Assembly: GCA_013364255.1 (NCBI GenBank)
Contig: CP054936.1
Location: forward strand, 3,316,853-3,380,852
Length of the DNA: 64,000 bases
Reading direction: 5' to 3'
Source: Streptomyces seoulensis
GTDB lineage: Bacteria > Actinomycetota > Actinomycetes > Streptomycetales > Streptomycetaceae
The position numbers were made by a program, and so were the translations under genes. The notes under the pieces are model-generated. The model saw only the letters and a program-made list of their open reading frames with translations, made no database searches and had not been told where the DNA came from. Below, one piece after another: positions 53,151 to 62,575 of the stretch; position 1 is the first letter of the stretch, and the number at the start of each line of letters is the position of its first letter.

Positions 53151-53293
53151 CGCCGTGGCTCCTCCGGATGCGGGCCGCAAGTCGGGTCTTCGTGCGCACG
53201 TGTGTGCAGCGGAAGGCTACCGCGCAGGAGGACGGCGGACTGAACCCCCACCAGTGGACAAGGCGGATGACCCGCCGCGTCGCCCGGCCGCGC

Positions 53294-54130
53294 TCACCAC
53301 TCCAGCACCCAGGGGCGGCCCGTCCGCGCGAAGTGGCCGACGTTCACGCACTCGGTGGCGCCGATCCGCATCCGCCGGGCCAGCGGCTGGTGGACGTGGC
53401 CGAAGAGGGCGTAGCGGGGGCGGGTGCGGCGGATGGCGTCCAGCAGCGCGCGGCTGCCGCGCTCGAAGCGGCGGGCGACGGTGTCGTAGAGGAGTTCGGG
53501 GACGTCCGGCGGGATGTGGCTGCACAGCACGTCGACCTCGCCGAGCGCCTCGACCTTCGCCGCGTACTCCTCCTCGCCGATCTCGTAGGGGACGGGGGTG
53601 CCGCCGGTGCGCGCGGAGCCGGCGGCCGGGGGCGGCGCGGCCATGCGCAGGCCGCCGCCGACGAAGCCGAAGACCAGGCCGCCGATCTCCGTCCGCTGCC
53701 CGTCCAGCACGGTGATGCCCTCGCGGGCGAACTCGGGCCACAGCGGCGGCATGTCGACGTTGCCGTAGGTGGCGTACGTCGGGGTGGGGAAGGCGGCGAA
53801 GAGTTCGGCGTACTGGGCGCGCACCGCGTCCGCGATCACGGCGGCGCGGTCGCCGTCGACGCCCGCCCACAGCCGGGCGCCCAGTTCGCGTGCTTCCGCG
53901 AACCGGCGGGCGGTGCGCAGTTCGACGATGCGGCGGGTGTTCTCGGCGCCGAACAGGCCGGGGAGGATGCCGCGCGAGTGGTCGGCGTAGTCGAGGAAGA
54001 GGATCAGGTCGCCGAGGCAGACGAGGGCGTCGGCGCCGTCGCCCGCCCTGGCCAGATCACGTGCGTTGCCGTGCACGTCGCTGACCACGTGGACGCGGGT
54101 CCTGCGGTTCGGGGCGGGTGAGGCTGCCAT
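53294..54130 (-). CDS. calcineurin-like metallophosphoesterase
   Basis: A 278-residue metallophosphoesterase. Metal motifs: VVSDVHGNARD, ALVCLGDLILF, ATYGNVD, CSHIPPD and LFGHVHQP, all in order. Substrate unknown (family includes cyclic-nucleotide and protein phosphatases). Start ATG 54130; upstream in-frame sequence overlaps the divergent promoter region. Divergent from fadD. Confidence 0.88.
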   Translation of the reverse strand: MAASPAPNRRTRVHVVSDVHGNARDLARAGDGADALVCLGDLILFLDYADHSRGILPGLFGAENTRRIVELRTARRFAEARELGARLWAGVDGDRAAVIADAVRAQYAELFAAFPTPTYATYGNVDMPPLWPEFAREGITVLDGQRTEIGGLVFGFVGGGLRMAAPPPAAGSARTGGTPVPYEIGEEEYAAKVEALGEVDVLCSHIPPDVPELLYDTVARRFERGSRALLDAIRRTRPRYALFGHVHQPLARRMRIGATECVNVGHFARTGRPWVLEW

Positions 54131-54445
54131 GACGATCAAGCGTAGGCGGAGCGCCGCAGTTGTGAACAGTGGCCGCCGCAGGCCGGTTACTGGCCAGTCG
54201 TTCAGCGGGTCGACTACTGTGCGCGAGGAAACACCCATCGTGTGACGCAGCGAACATCTCGCCGGGCCCCCTGTCGAAGAGGCCATACCGGCGGGTAACC
54301 TCCGGGCAGTCCAGTCGTGCTCTGGATTTCAACCATCGGGGCCGAAAAAGGCTCCTGGTGAAGCCCTGGGCACCGACCGAGCCTTGGACCGCACCGTCGC
54401 ATCACACAACGTCGTGGCGCCGGCGCCCTATGAGGAGCAGCAGTC
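54131..54445. other. 315-nt divergent promoter region
   Basis: Between the metallophosphoesterase and fadD starts. Contains a perfect 10-bp palindrome ACTGGCCAGT (54189-54198) and nearby AT-richer TTACTGG/TACTGT words that could be promoter elements; a GAGGAG ribosome-binding site precedes the fadD TTG. No ORF of substance. The palindrome may be an operator for fatty-acid control of fadD, which is speculative. Confidence 0.5.
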
Positions 54446-56242
54446 TTGCGCGAGTTCAGCCTTCCGGCTTTGTACGAGGTCCCCGCGGACGGGAATCTGA
54501 CCGACATCGTCCGCAGAAACGCCGCGCAGCATCCGGATGTCGCCGTCATCGCCCGCAAGGCCGGCGGGGTCTGGCAGGACGTCACCGCCCGCGACTTCCT
54601 CGCCGAGGTGCACTCCGCCGCCAAGGGTCTGATCGCCTCCGGCATCCAGCCCGGCGACCGGGTGGGTCTGATGTCCCGCACCCGTTATGAATGGACGCTG
54701 CTCGACTTCGCCATCTGGAGCGCGGGCGCCGTCACCGTGCCGGTGTACGAGACCAGCTCGCCCGAGCAGGTGCGCTGGATCCTCAACGACTCGGGCGCCA
54801 CCGCCTGCGTCGTCGAGCAGGACGCGCACGCCGCCGCCGTCGAGTCGGTGCGCGAGGACCTGCCCGCCCTCAAGAGCGTCTGGCAGATCGAGGCCGGCGC
54901 CGTGGAGGAGCTGGCCCGCGCCGGGCAGGACATCTCCGACGCCACCGTCGAGGAGCGCGGCTCGCTGGCCAAGGCCGACGACCCGGCGACCATCGTCTAC
55001 ACCAGCGGCACCACCGGCCGCCCCAAGGGCTGTGTGCTCACCCACCGCAGCTTCTTCGCCGAGTGCGGCAACGTCGTGGAGCGGCTGCGCCCGCTGTTCC
55101 GCACCGGCGAGTGCTCCGTGCTGCTCTTCCTGCCGCTGGCGCACGTCTTCGGCCGGCTGGTCCAGGTGGCCCCGATGATGGCCCCGATCAAGCTGGGCTG
55201 CGTCCCCGACATCAAGAACCTCACCGACGAACTGGCCGCGTTCCGCCCGACGCTGATACTGGGTGTGCCGCGGGTGTTCGAGAAGGTGTACAACTCGGCG
55301 CGCGCCAAGGCCCAGGCCGACGGCAAGGGCAGGATCTTCGACAAGGCCGCGGACACCGCGATCGCCTACAGCACGGCCCTGGACACGCCCTCCGGCCCGT
55401 CGCTCGGCCTCAGGATCAAGCACCGGGTCTTCGACCGGCTGGTCTACAGCAAGCTGCGCGCGGTGCTCGGCGGCCGCGGCGAGTACGCCATCTCCGGCGG
55501 CGCCCCGCTCGGCGAGCGCCTCGGCCACTTCTTCCGCGGCATCGGCTTCACGGTGCTGGAGGGCTACGGTCTGACCGAGTCGTGCGCGGCGACCGCGTTC
55601 AACCCCTGGGACCGGCAGAAGATCGGCACCGTCGGCCAGCCGCTGCCCGGCTCGGTGGTGCGCATCGCCGACGACGGCGAGGTGCTGCTGCACGGCGAGC
55701 ACCTGTTCAAGGAGTACTGGAACAACCCGGACGCCACGCGCGAGGCGCTGGCCGACGGCTGGTTCCACACCGGTGACGTCGGCACCCTGGACGAGGACGG
55801 GTATCTGCGGATCACCGGCCGCAAGAAGGAGATCATCGTCACCGCGGGCGGCAAGAACGTCGCCCCGGCCGTGATCGAGGACCGCATCCGGGCGCACGCG
55901 CTGGTCGCCGAGTGCATGGTGGTCGGCGACGGGCGGCCGTTCGTGGGCGCGCTCGTCACGATCGACGAGGAGTTCCTGGGCCGCTGGTGCGCCGAGCACG
56001 GCAAGCCGGCCGGCTCCACCGTCGCCTCGCTGCGCGAGGACCCGGATCTGAACGCCGCGGTCCAGTCGGCCGTGGACGACGGCAACGCCGCGGTGTCCAA
56101 GGCGGAGTCGGTCCGCAAGTTCCGTATCCTGCCGGCCCAGTTCACCGAGGAGTCCGGCCATCTGACCCCGTCGCTGAAGCTGAAGCGGAACGTGGTCGCC
56201 AAGGACTACGCCGCCGAGATCGAGGCGCTCTACGCGAAGTAG
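54446..56242 (+). CDS. fadD: long-chain fatty-acid--CoA ligase (FadD15-like)
   Basis: A 598-residue AMP-forming acyl-CoA synthetase. The P-loop-like YTSGTTGRPKGC begins near residue 185; VLEGYGLTESCAAT and WFHTGDVGTLDEDGYLRITG are acyl-adenylate motifs, and GRKKEIIVTAGGKNVAPAVI precedes the C-terminal lysine region. The start is TTG 54446 with GAGGAG upstream, an uncommon start. From synteny it corresponds to mycobacterial fadD15 beside pimB'. Activates fatty acids for lipid synthesis or degradation. Confidence 0.93.
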   Translation: MREFSLPALYEVPADGNLTDIVRRNAAQHPDVAVIARKAGGVWQDVTARDFLAEVHSAAKGLIASGIQPGDRVGLMSRTRYEWTLLDFAIWSAGAVTVPVYETSSPEQVRWILNDSGATACVVEQDAHAAAVESVREDLPALKSVWQIEAGAVEELARAGQDISDATVEERGSLAKADDPATIVYTSGTTGRPKGCVLTHRSFFAECGNVVERLRPLFRTGECSVLLFLPLAHVFGRLVQVAPMMAPIKLGCVPDIKNLTDELAAFRPTLILGVPRVFEKVYNSARAKAQADGKGRIFDKAADTAIAYSTALDTPSGPSLGLRIKHRVFDRLVYSKLRAVLGGRGEYAISGGAPLGERLGHFFRGIGFTVLEGYGLTESCAATAFNPWDRQKIGTVGQPLPGSVVRIADDGEVLLHGEHLFKEYWNNPDATREALADGWFHTGDVGTLDEDGYLRITGRKKEIIVTAGGKNVAPAVIEDRIRAHALVAECMVVGDGRPFVGALVTIDEEFLGRWCAEHGKPAGSTVASLREDPDLNAAVQSAVDDGNAAVSKAESVRKFRILPAQFTEESGHLTPSLKLKRNVVAKDYAAEIEALYAK

Positions 56243-56257
56243 CCCCGCCCCGCGCAC

Positions 56258-56296
56258 CGACGGCGCGGCGCCCCCTCGGTGGGCGCCGCGCCGTCG
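56258..56296. terminator. 16-bp perfect hairpin between convergent fadD and pimB
   Basis: CGACGGCGCGGCGCCC (56258-56273) pairs perfectly with 56281-56296 around a 7-nt loop. It lies 16 nt after each gene's stop and can terminate both. Confidence 0.82.
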
Positions 56297-56311
56297 CGTT
56301 GTCCGACTCGC

Positions 56312-57457
56312 CTACTCCAGAAGCTCCTTGAGCCGCTCGGCCAGCAGGTCCCAGCGCCACTTCTCCAGCACCCACGCCCGGCCCCGCTCCCCCATGCGGC
56401 GGCGCAGTCCGGCGTCGCCGAGGAGGGTGACGACGCGGTCGGCGGCGTCCTCGGGGCTGCCGCCGCGCACCACCCAGCCGGTCTCGCCGTCGAGCACCGC
56501 GTCGGGCGCGCCGCCGGAGTCCCCGGCGACGACCGGCAGTCCGGTCGCCGACGCCTCCAGGTAGACGATGCCGAGCCCCTCGACGTCCAGTCCGCCGCGC
56601 CGGGTGCGGCAGGGCATGGCGAAGACGTCGCCGGCGCCGTAGTGCGCGGGCAGTTCGGCCCACGGCACCGCGCCGGTGAAACGCACGGCGGCGGCCACCC
56701 CGGTGTCGGCGGCCAGGCGGCGCAGGTCCTTCTCGTACGGTCCGCCGCCGACGATCAGCAGCACCGTGTCCGGCTCGGCGGCCAGGATCCGCGGCATGGC
56801 CCGGATCAGGGTGTCCTGTCCCTTGCGCCGCACCAGCCGGGAGACGCACACCACCACCGGCCGGTCGGTGAGCCCGAGCCGGGCCCGCACCTCGGCGCCG
56901 CCGGAGCCCGGGTGGAAGGTCTTCTCGTCGACGCCGGGCGGCAGTTGGGCCATCCGCGCGGCCGCGGCGGGGGTCAGCGCGCGGGCGATCCGGGAGCGGG
57001 TGTACTCGCCGAGGTAGGTGAGGGTGTCCGTGGACTCGCCGATGCGGCGCAGCAGCCCGCGGGCGGCGGGCAGTTGCGCCCAGCCGGCCTCGTGGCCGTG
57101 GGTGGTGGCCACCAGCCGCTCGGCGCCCGCGCGCCGGAGGGCGGGGGCCATCAGGCCGAGCGGGGCCGCCGCCCCGAACCACACGGCCGTGCAGCCGTGC
57201 TCGCGCAGCAGTGCGGCCGCGTGCCGGGTGGCGTCCGGGGTGGGCAGCAGCATCGTCGTACGGTCCCGTACGACGGTGAAGGGCTGCTCGGCGTCGAAGG
57301 CGGCCGTCGCCCGGCGGCCCTCCGCGCTCCGGTTCCAGGTGGAGGCGTGGACGACGAGCCGGCCGGGCTCCAGGCGCAGCGCCATGTTGTGCAGGAAGGC
57401 CTGGATGCCGCCCGGGCGGGGTGGGAAGTCGTTGGTCACGACGAGGGTCTTGCGCAT
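56312..57457 (-). CDS. pimB: GT4 glycosyltransferase, PimB-like alpha-mannosyltransferase
   Basis: A 381-residue GT-B enzyme. N-terminal TNDFPPRPGGIQAFLHNMA and C-terminal VFAMPCRTRRGGLDVEGLGIVYLEASA with the EX7E motif fit the PimB' group, which adds the second mannose of phosphatidylinositol mannosides at the inner membrane face. Synteny (fadD15-pimB') agrees. Start ATG 57457. PIMs occur in Streptomyces at low level; actual acceptor is inferred. Confidence 0.88.
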   Translation of the reverse strand: MRKTLVVTNDFPPRPGGIQAFLHNMALRLEPGRLVVHASTWNRSAEGRRATAAFDAEQPFTVVRDRTTMLLPTPDATRHAAALLREHGCTAVWFGAAAPLGLMAPALRRAGAERLVATTHGHEAGWAQLPAARGLLRRIGESTDTLTYLGEYTRSRIARALTPAAAARMAQLPPGVDEKTFHPGSGGAEVRARLGLTDRPVVVCVSRLVRRKGQDTLIRAMPRILAAEPDTVLLIVGGGPYEKDLRRLAADTGVAAAVRFTGAVPWAELPAHYGAGDVFAMPCRTRRGGLDVEGLGIVYLEASATGLPVVAGDSGGAPDAVLDGETGWVVRGGSPEDAADRVVTLLGDAGLRRRMGERGRAWVLEKWRWDLLAERLKELLE

Positions 57458-57662
57458 CGCCGCCGACCCTACCCAATCCGGCCGCTCCGGCCGGAGGCGG
57501 CCACGGGCCGTCGAGCCGCGCCCACCTCCCCGGAGCCCCCGGGCGGGCGTACTCCCGTGGCCCGCGCGCGGCGGGCCGGGAGACCATGGCAGGGCGCGGG
57601 GCGGACCGGCCGCCGGGCGACGACGGATCGAGGCCGCGGTGGACGGCGGGAGGGGGCCGAGG

Positions 57663-58913
57663 GTGGACGAGGCGGGCACGGGGCGGCGCACACCTGCGCT
57701 GTGGGCGGTCTGGGGCGCCAGCCGCGCGGTGCTGCTGCTGTGCGCCCTGCGGGTGCTGGTGTTCCCGGGACCGGACGTCACCAGCGACGTGTCGGTGATC
57801 TACCGGGGCTGGTACGAGGTGCTGCGCCAGGGCGCGTTCCCGGTGGGCGACGTCGCCTGGCAGTACCCGCCGGGCGCGGCGCTGGCGATCCTCGCCCCGG
57901 CCGCGCTGCCCTTCCTCGGCTACGCCACCGCCTTCTTCGTCCTGGCCCTGCTGGCCGACCTGGCGGTGCTGCTCCTGCTGCGGTACGGCGGTCGGGGCCC
58001 CGGCCGGCCGCTGCGCGGGGCGTGGGCGTGGACGGCGGGCGCGGCCGCCCTGGGCCCGACGCTGTACGCCCGCTACGACGTGATGGTGACCGCGGTGGCG
58101 GTGGCCGCGCTGCTCGCCGGTGTCCGGCGGCCGCGCGTCCTCGGGGTGCTGGCGGGCGCGGGGGCGCTGCTGAAGGTGTGGCCGGTGCTGCTGCTGGTGG
58201 GGGTGCGGGGCCCGGCGCGGCGCCGGGTGTGGACCTGGGCGGCGGCCGCCGTAGCGGTACCGGCCGCGCTGCTCGCGTTCGCCTTGCCCGGCGCGCTGTC
58301 CTTCCTGACCGCGCAGCGCGACCGGGGCACGGAGGTGGAGTCGCTGGGCGCGCTGGTCTTCCACGTGGCCCGGCACTTCGGCTGGTCGGGGCAGGTGCTG
58401 CTGAACTACGGCTCGGTGGAGTTCCTCGGCCCGTACGTCGGCGCGGTGAGCGCCGCCGCGCAGGCCCTGACCCTGGCCGCGGGCGGCTGGCTGCTGCTGT
58501 GGCGGCTGCGGGCGCGGCGGTCGGCGCCGCACACGCCGGCGGACGCCGCGTTCACGGCGGTGCTGCTGTTCACGGTCACCAGCCGGGTGATCAGCCCGCA
58601 GTACCTGGTGTGGCTGGTGGGGCTCGCGGCGGTGTGCCTGTGCTTCCGGGACAGCGCGATGCGGTGGCCGGCCGTCCTGGTGCTGGCCGCCTCCGCCGTG
58701 ACGGTGCTGGAGTTCCCGGTGTACTTCGGGGACGTGGTGGCGAGCGACCGGCTCGGGGTCTTTCTGCTGGTGCTGCGCAACGGCCTGCTGGTGGCCGCGT
58801 GCGCGGGCGCGGGCCGGGCGCTGTGGCGCTCCACGGTGCCCGGTCCGCTGCCGGTGACGCTGCCCGGGCAGGCCGGGGTGCGCGGCCGGCCGGCCGCGGC
58901 GCCCCGGGAGTGA
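57663..58913 (+). CDS. GT87-like polytopic membrane glycosyltransferase
   Basis: A ~416-residue membrane protein with about ten TM helices and a luminal loop SVIYRGWYEVLRQGAFP early in the sequence, QYPPGAALA, and later ISPQYLVWLVGL, typical of DUF2029/GT87 polyprenol-phosphate-mannose-dependent transferases. Divergent neighbour of pimB, suggesting a role in PIM/lipoglycan or surface-glycan mannosylation (inference). Start GTG 57663 has GGGAGGGGG 6 nt upstream; GTG 57639 is possible. Confidence 0.8.
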   Translation: MDEAGTGRRTPALWAVWGASRAVLLLCALRVLVFPGPDVTSDVSVIYRGWYEVLRQGAFPVGDVAWQYPPGAALAILAPAALPFLGYATAFFVLALLADLAVLLLLRYGGRGPGRPLRGAWAWTAGAAALGPTLYARYDVMVTAVAVAALLAGVRRPRVLGVLAGAGALLKVWPVLLLVGVRGPARRRVWTWAAAAVAVPAALLAFALPGALSFLTAQRDRGTEVESLGALVFHVARHFGWSGQVLLNYGSVEFLGPYVGAVSAAAQALTLAAGGWLLLWRLRARRSAPHTPADAAFTAVLLFTVTSRVISPQYLVWLVGLAAVCLCFRDSAMRWPAVLVLAASAVTVLEFPVYFGDVVASDRLGVFLLVLRNGLLVAACAGAGRALWRSTVPGPLPVTLPGQAGVRGRPAAAPRE

Positions 58914-58937
58914 GCACCGCGCCGACGACCGCCGCCG

Positions 58938-60125
58938 TCAGCCCAGTTGGGCCCGCAGGTACTCCCGCCAGCGCGCGGTGAACTCCGGCAGCGTGGTGTG
59001 CAGCACCGTGCGCAGCGCGTCCTCGACCGCGCCGGCGCGCCGGGGATGCGTGCCGACGGCCCGGTAGAAGGCGTCGAGCCGGTCCTCGCCCCAGTGGGCG
59101 GCGATCATCCGGCAGGCCAGCCAGCCGCCCTCGTAGGCCTGCGCGAGGCGGGTCGCGTCCCCGGCGAAGCCGAAGTCCGCGTCGGCGGGCAGGGCGGTGG
59201 GCGCCCGTCCGGCGGCGACGGCGCGCTGGAGTTCGGGGGCGACCTCGTCGGGGGTGCGTCCGGCGCCGCGGTAGCCGGCCCAGTCGGCGTAGCCCTCGGA
59301 GAGCCACAGCGGGGTGGCCGCGCCGGTGTGGGCGCGGGTGGCGACGTGGGTGGTCTCGTGGGTGAGCACCACCTGCTTGCCCAGCGGGCCGAGCACGCCG
59401 TACGCGTCCGGGTTGACGATGATCCGGTCGGCGGGCGTCCGGCCGCCCCCCGTCTCGCCGGTGGTGACGGCGGCGATCCCCCGGTATCCGGCGGCGGTCG
59501 AGCCGAGCAGCGCGGCCATCCGGTCCAGCGAGCCGGGCACCAGCACCACCACCCGGCCGCTCCAGTCGCCGCCCCACGCCCGCGACACGGCCGGCACCGC
59601 GCGGTCGGCGAGGCCGGCGTAGGCGCGCAGCGAGCCGGTGCTCTGTCCGACGCCGAGGACGATGCTGTGCGCGCCCCGGACCACCGCCACCGGCCCCTGG
59701 TCCCACAGCTGCTGGGCGGCCCGGGGGGCGGGCCGCTCGGAGTCGACGCGCCAGGCGCCGTCGGCGCCGGTGGACAGGGTCAGGGTGCGGGCGACGGTGA
59801 CGGGCGCGGTGTCGTAGCCGGTCAGCCGGTAGCTCAGGTCCACGTCGGCGCCGGCCGTGCCGCCGCTGCGGCGCAGCGCGGTGACCCGGTAGGACCAGGC
59901 GGCCAGGGGCACGGCGGCCAGGTTCGGGTACGGCGCGCGGACGCCGGTGGCGGCGAAGGCGGCAGGGTCGTGGTGCAGGACGGCGGCGGCCCGCCGGTCG
60001 AGCAGTCGCTGCACCTGGTGGCGGGCGGTGTCCGTCGGGGCCGGCCCGCCGCACGCCGTCAGTGAGGCGAGCAGCAGACACACCGCCGTCGCCGAGGAAC
60101 CCGACACCCGCCTTCGACCCGCCAC
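58938..60125 (-). CDS. lipoprotein with HExxH metallopeptidase motif
   Basis: A ~395-residue exported protein. The signal ends in lipobox LTAC with an acylated Cys (LLASLTACGG, ~residue 25). The C-terminal half has VVLTHETTHVATR (HETTH zinc motif) followed ~20 residues later by WLSEGYADW (third ligand Glu), the gluzincin/peptidase MA layout. An N-terminal region of NTF2-like character precedes it. Extracytoplasmic protease or wall-associated; substrate unknown. Start GTG 60125, GGGAA upstream. Lies 32 nt downstream of the NlpC/P60 gene, probably co-transcribed. Confidence 0.83.
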   Translation of the reverse strand: MAGRRRVSGSSATAVCLLLASLTACGGPAPTDTARHQVQRLLDRRAAAVLHHDPAAFAATGVRAPYPNLAAVPLAAWSYRVTALRRSGGTAGADVDLSYRLTGYDTAPVTVARTLTLSTGADGAWRVDSERPAPRAAQQLWDQGPVAVVRGAHSIVLGVGQSTGSLRAYAGLADRAVPAVSRAWGGDWSGRVVVLVPGSLDRMAALLGSTAAGYRGIAAVTTGETGGGRTPADRIIVNPDAYGVLGPLGKQVVLTHETTHVATRAHTGAATPLWLSEGYADWAGYRGAGRTPDEVAPELQRAVAAGRAPTALPADADFGFAGDATRLAQAYEGGWLACRMIAAHWGEDRLDAFYRAVGTHPRRAGAVEDALRTVLHTTLPEFTARWREYLRAQLG

Positions 60126-60157
60126 TTCCCGATCGTACGGCGGCCGGGCGGCGGCCG

Positions 60158-61192
60158 TCAGACCCTGGTGACCGAGGCCACCGGCATCATGTCCACCGGG
60201 TCGTAGCGCACGGGCGCGCCCGGGTAGGGGGCGTGGATCACCCGGCCGTGGCCCATGTACATCGCGACGTGGCCGGCGTCGGAGCGGTAGACGACGAGGT
60301 CGCCGGGCCGGGCCTGGGAGAGCGGGATGCGCCGGCCGGCGAAGCGCTGCTCCTGCGAGGTGCGCGGCAAGTGCACTCCGGCCTGGGCGTACGACCACTG
60401 CATCAGGCCCGAGCAGTCGAAGCCGGAGGGGCCGTTGGCGCCCCAGACGTAGGGGCGGCCGAGCGCGGAGCGGGCGGCGGCGACGGCCGCCGCGGCGCGG
60501 CCCGAGGCGGCCGGGCCGCCGTCGGGGCCGGAAGGGAGGTCGTCGCGGCCGAGGCGGGCGGCCCGGTCGTAGGCGGCCCGGTCGGCCGGGGAGAGGGAGT
60601 TCAGCAGCAGCCGGGCGCGGGCGAGTTTGCGCTCCACGGTCCGCTTGTGGGAGGCGACCGCCGTGCGGCTCCGGGCCAGTTCGGCCAGGGCCCGGCCGGC
60701 CTCGGCGCGCTCCTGGGAGAGGGCGCGCAGCGACTGGCGCAGGTCGTGCAGCTGCTCCGCCTGGTGGGCGCCGATCCGGTCGAGCACGGCCGCCTTGTCG
60801 AGGTAGTCGGCCGGGTCGCCGGAGAGCAGCAGGGCGACGGCCGGGTCGAGTCCGCCGGAGCGGTACTGCGCCCCGGCCACCGAACCGAGCGCGTCGCGCA
60901 GGGAGTTGACGCGCAGCTGCCGGCGGGCAATGCGGTCCTGCCGGTCGTGCACCTCGCGGCGCAGCGCGTCGGCGCGTTCGTCGGCGCGGTCGTAGGACTC
61001 GGTCGCCTTCTCGGCCTCCTGGTAGAGCCGGTCGACCTCGGCCCGGGCGTCGCCGTGCGGCGCGGCGGGCGCGGCGGCGGCGGGCAGGGCGCCGAGGGCG
61101 GCGGCCGTGACGGACAGGACACCTACGGCGGTGCCGGCGGTGCCGGCGCCGATGACCGGCCCGGACGACGCACGGCGGCGATGAGACCCCAC
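60158..61192 (-). CDS. secreted C40 (NlpC/P60) peptidoglycan hydrolase
   Basis: A ~344-residue secreted endopeptidase. Signal peptide ending AAAAP (~residue 43), a long coiled-coil domain (~50-210) and a C40 domain with catalytic Cys in SGFDCSGLMQWSYA, His in DAGHVAMYMGHGRV and polar residue in RVIHAPYPG. Cleaves D-Glu-DAP bonds in stem peptides (family knowledge). Start GTG 61192, preceding GSHRRRAS, matches the homologous start of the next gene. A paralogue lies upstream. Confidence 0.88.
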   Translation of the reverse strand: MGSHRRRASSGPVIGAGTAGTAVGVLSVTAAALGALPAAAAPAAPHGDARAEVDRLYQEAEKATESYDRADERADALRREVHDRQDRIARRQLRVNSLRDALGSVAGAQYRSGGLDPAVALLLSGDPADYLDKAAVLDRIGAHQAEQLHDLRQSLRALSQERAEAGRALAELARSRTAVASHKRTVERKLARARLLLNSLSPADRAAYDRAARLGRDDLPSGPDGGPAASGRAAAAVAAARSALGRPYVWGANGPSGFDCSGLMQWSYAQAGVHLPRTSQEQRFAGRRIPLSQARPGDLVVYRSDAGHVAMYMGHGRVIHAPYPGAPVRYDPVDMMPVASVTRV

Positions 61193-61336
61193 GGGAAGCC
61201 GAACTCCCTGCACTGGCTGACGGTTGGCGGTCTCCCCGCCGCCGGGGGGCGGTGCGCCCCGGCGGCGGGGAAACGCGGCAGACAGTAGCCGCGCGGTGAC
61301 GCACCGGCCAAAACGCCTCGGCGCGCGCACAGCGCG

Positions 61337-61372
61337 GCGCCCCGCCTCCGACACAGGTCAGAGGCGGGGCGC
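61337..61372 (-). terminator. 12-bp perfect hairpin between the two NlpC/P60 genes
   Basis: GCGCCCCGCCTC (61337-61348) pairs with GAGGCGGGGCGC (61361-61372) around a 12-nt loop. It is ~100 nt after the upstream hydrolase stop and ends that transcript; the downstream gene then needs its own promoter. Confidence 0.7.
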
Positions 61373-61470
61373 GGGGTCGCTGCGGGCCGCCGTGATTCGC
61401 CCGTTCGGGCGGTACGGGGCCGTGATCCGGACGCGGCCCGGGCGGGGCCGGGCCGGGTCGGCGGCGGGTG

Positions 61471-62523
61471 TCAGACGCGGACGCCGAACTGGAAGGGCAT
61501 GTTGCCGATGGCCTCGTAGCGCACCACGGCTCCGGTGTGCGGGGCGTGCAGCACCTGGCCGTTGCCCGCGTACAGGCCGACGTGGTGCAGGTCGCCGTAG
61601 AAGAAGACGAGGTCGCCGACCTGGAGCTGGCTCTGCGAGTAGATGCGCTGGCCGATGTTGGCCTGCGACTCGGAGGTGCGCGGGATGGAGACGCCGGCCT
61701 GCGCGTAGGCCCAGGAGGTCAGGCCCGAGCAGTCGAAGGAGGACGGGCCGGTGGCGCCGTAGACGTAGGCGGAGCCTATCTTGCTCTGCGCCGCGGAGAA
61801 GGCGGCGCCGGACCGGCCGGAACCGGCGGAGATCTTGCCGGGGTTGCCGGTGTCGCTGTTCAGGGCGGCGCGCTCGCTGGCCCGGCTGGCGCGGTTCTGC
61901 TCGGCGGTCAGGGCCGCCTTCTCCTGCGCGGTCAGGGAGTTGAGCAGCTTCTGCGCCTCGGTGAGCTTGCTCTGGACTTCCTTCTTCTTGTTGCCCAGCT
62001 CGGTGCGGGTGGCGGAGAGGTCCTTGAGCTTGGCGCCGGCCTCGGCGCGCTCCTGGGCGAGTTCGCGCTGCTTGTCCTGGATCTTCTTCAGACCGTCGGC
62101 CTGCTGGCCGCTGACCTGGTCGAGGGTGGAGGCCTTGTCCAGGTAGTCGTCCGGGTCGGCGGAGAGGAAGAGCTGGAGCGAGGGGTCGATGCCGCCGGTG
62201 CGGTACTGGCCGGCCGCCATCGAACCGATGCCGTCGCGCAGCTTGTTGAGGTCCTGCTGACCGCGGGCGACGTTGTCCTGGATCGTGGAGATCTCCTTCT
62301 GGAGCTTCTCCTGCTTCTCCTTGGCGCCGTTGTACTTCTCGGTGGCCTGCTCCGCCTGCTCGTAGAGCGCGTCGACCTTGGACTTGACCTCGTCCTTGCT
62401 CGGCTTCTCGCTCGGCGCCGCGTTGGCCGCCTGGGCGCTGATCGCGACGGCCGCCGCCGCTGTCGCGGTGAGCACGGTCACACGTGCGCGGCTGGGCTGC
62501 TTGGGTCGACGGTGGGACGCCAC
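61471..62523 (-). CDS. secreted C40 (NlpC/P60) peptidoglycan hydrolase, second paralogue
   Basis: A ~350-residue protein, closely similar in layout to its neighbour: signal peptide (ASHRRPKQPSRARVTVLTATAAAAVAIS-type, cleaved after ANAAP), coiled coil (~50-215) and C40 domain with SSFDCSGLTSWAYA (Cys), LHHVGLYAGNGQV (His). Start GTG 62523 with GAAGGAGAT 8 nt upstream. Less Arg-rich and more Lys-rich than the first copy, which may reflect different ages or expression. Likely promoter at 62576-62605. Confidence 0.9.
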   Translation of the reverse strand: MASHRRPKQPSRARVTVLTATAAAAVAISAQAANAAPSEKPSKDEVKSKVDALYEQAEQATEKYNGAKEKQEKLQKEISTIQDNVARGQQDLNKLRDGIGSMAAGQYRTGGIDPSLQLFLSADPDDYLDKASTLDQVSGQQADGLKKIQDKQRELAQERAEAGAKLKDLSATRTELGNKKKEVQSKLTEAQKLLNSLTAQEKAALTAEQNRASRASERAALNSDTGNPGKISAGSGRSGAAFSAAQSKIGSAYVYGATGPSSFDCSGLTSWAYAQAGVSIPRTSESQANIGQRIYSQSQLQVGDLVFFYGDLHHVGLYAGNGQVLHAPHTGAVVRYEAIGNMPFQFGVRV

Positions 62524-62575
62524 GGAAGCGATCTCCTTCTTTTGGGTGATCACCCGCTTGGAGGTTCGAAGGCAG

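Noticed and set aside
51421..53199. A 592-codon open frame joining the SRPBCC and ArsA-like genes
   Set aside because: The SRPBCC protein is encoded in a different frame (52707-53150); only the part from ATG 52590 is ArsA-like.
54428..56257. A 609-codon minus-strand open frame opposite fadD
   Set aside because: It is a mirror of the GC-biased codons of fadD, rich in Arg/Gly/His/Val with no domain. The plus strand encodes a recognised enzyme.
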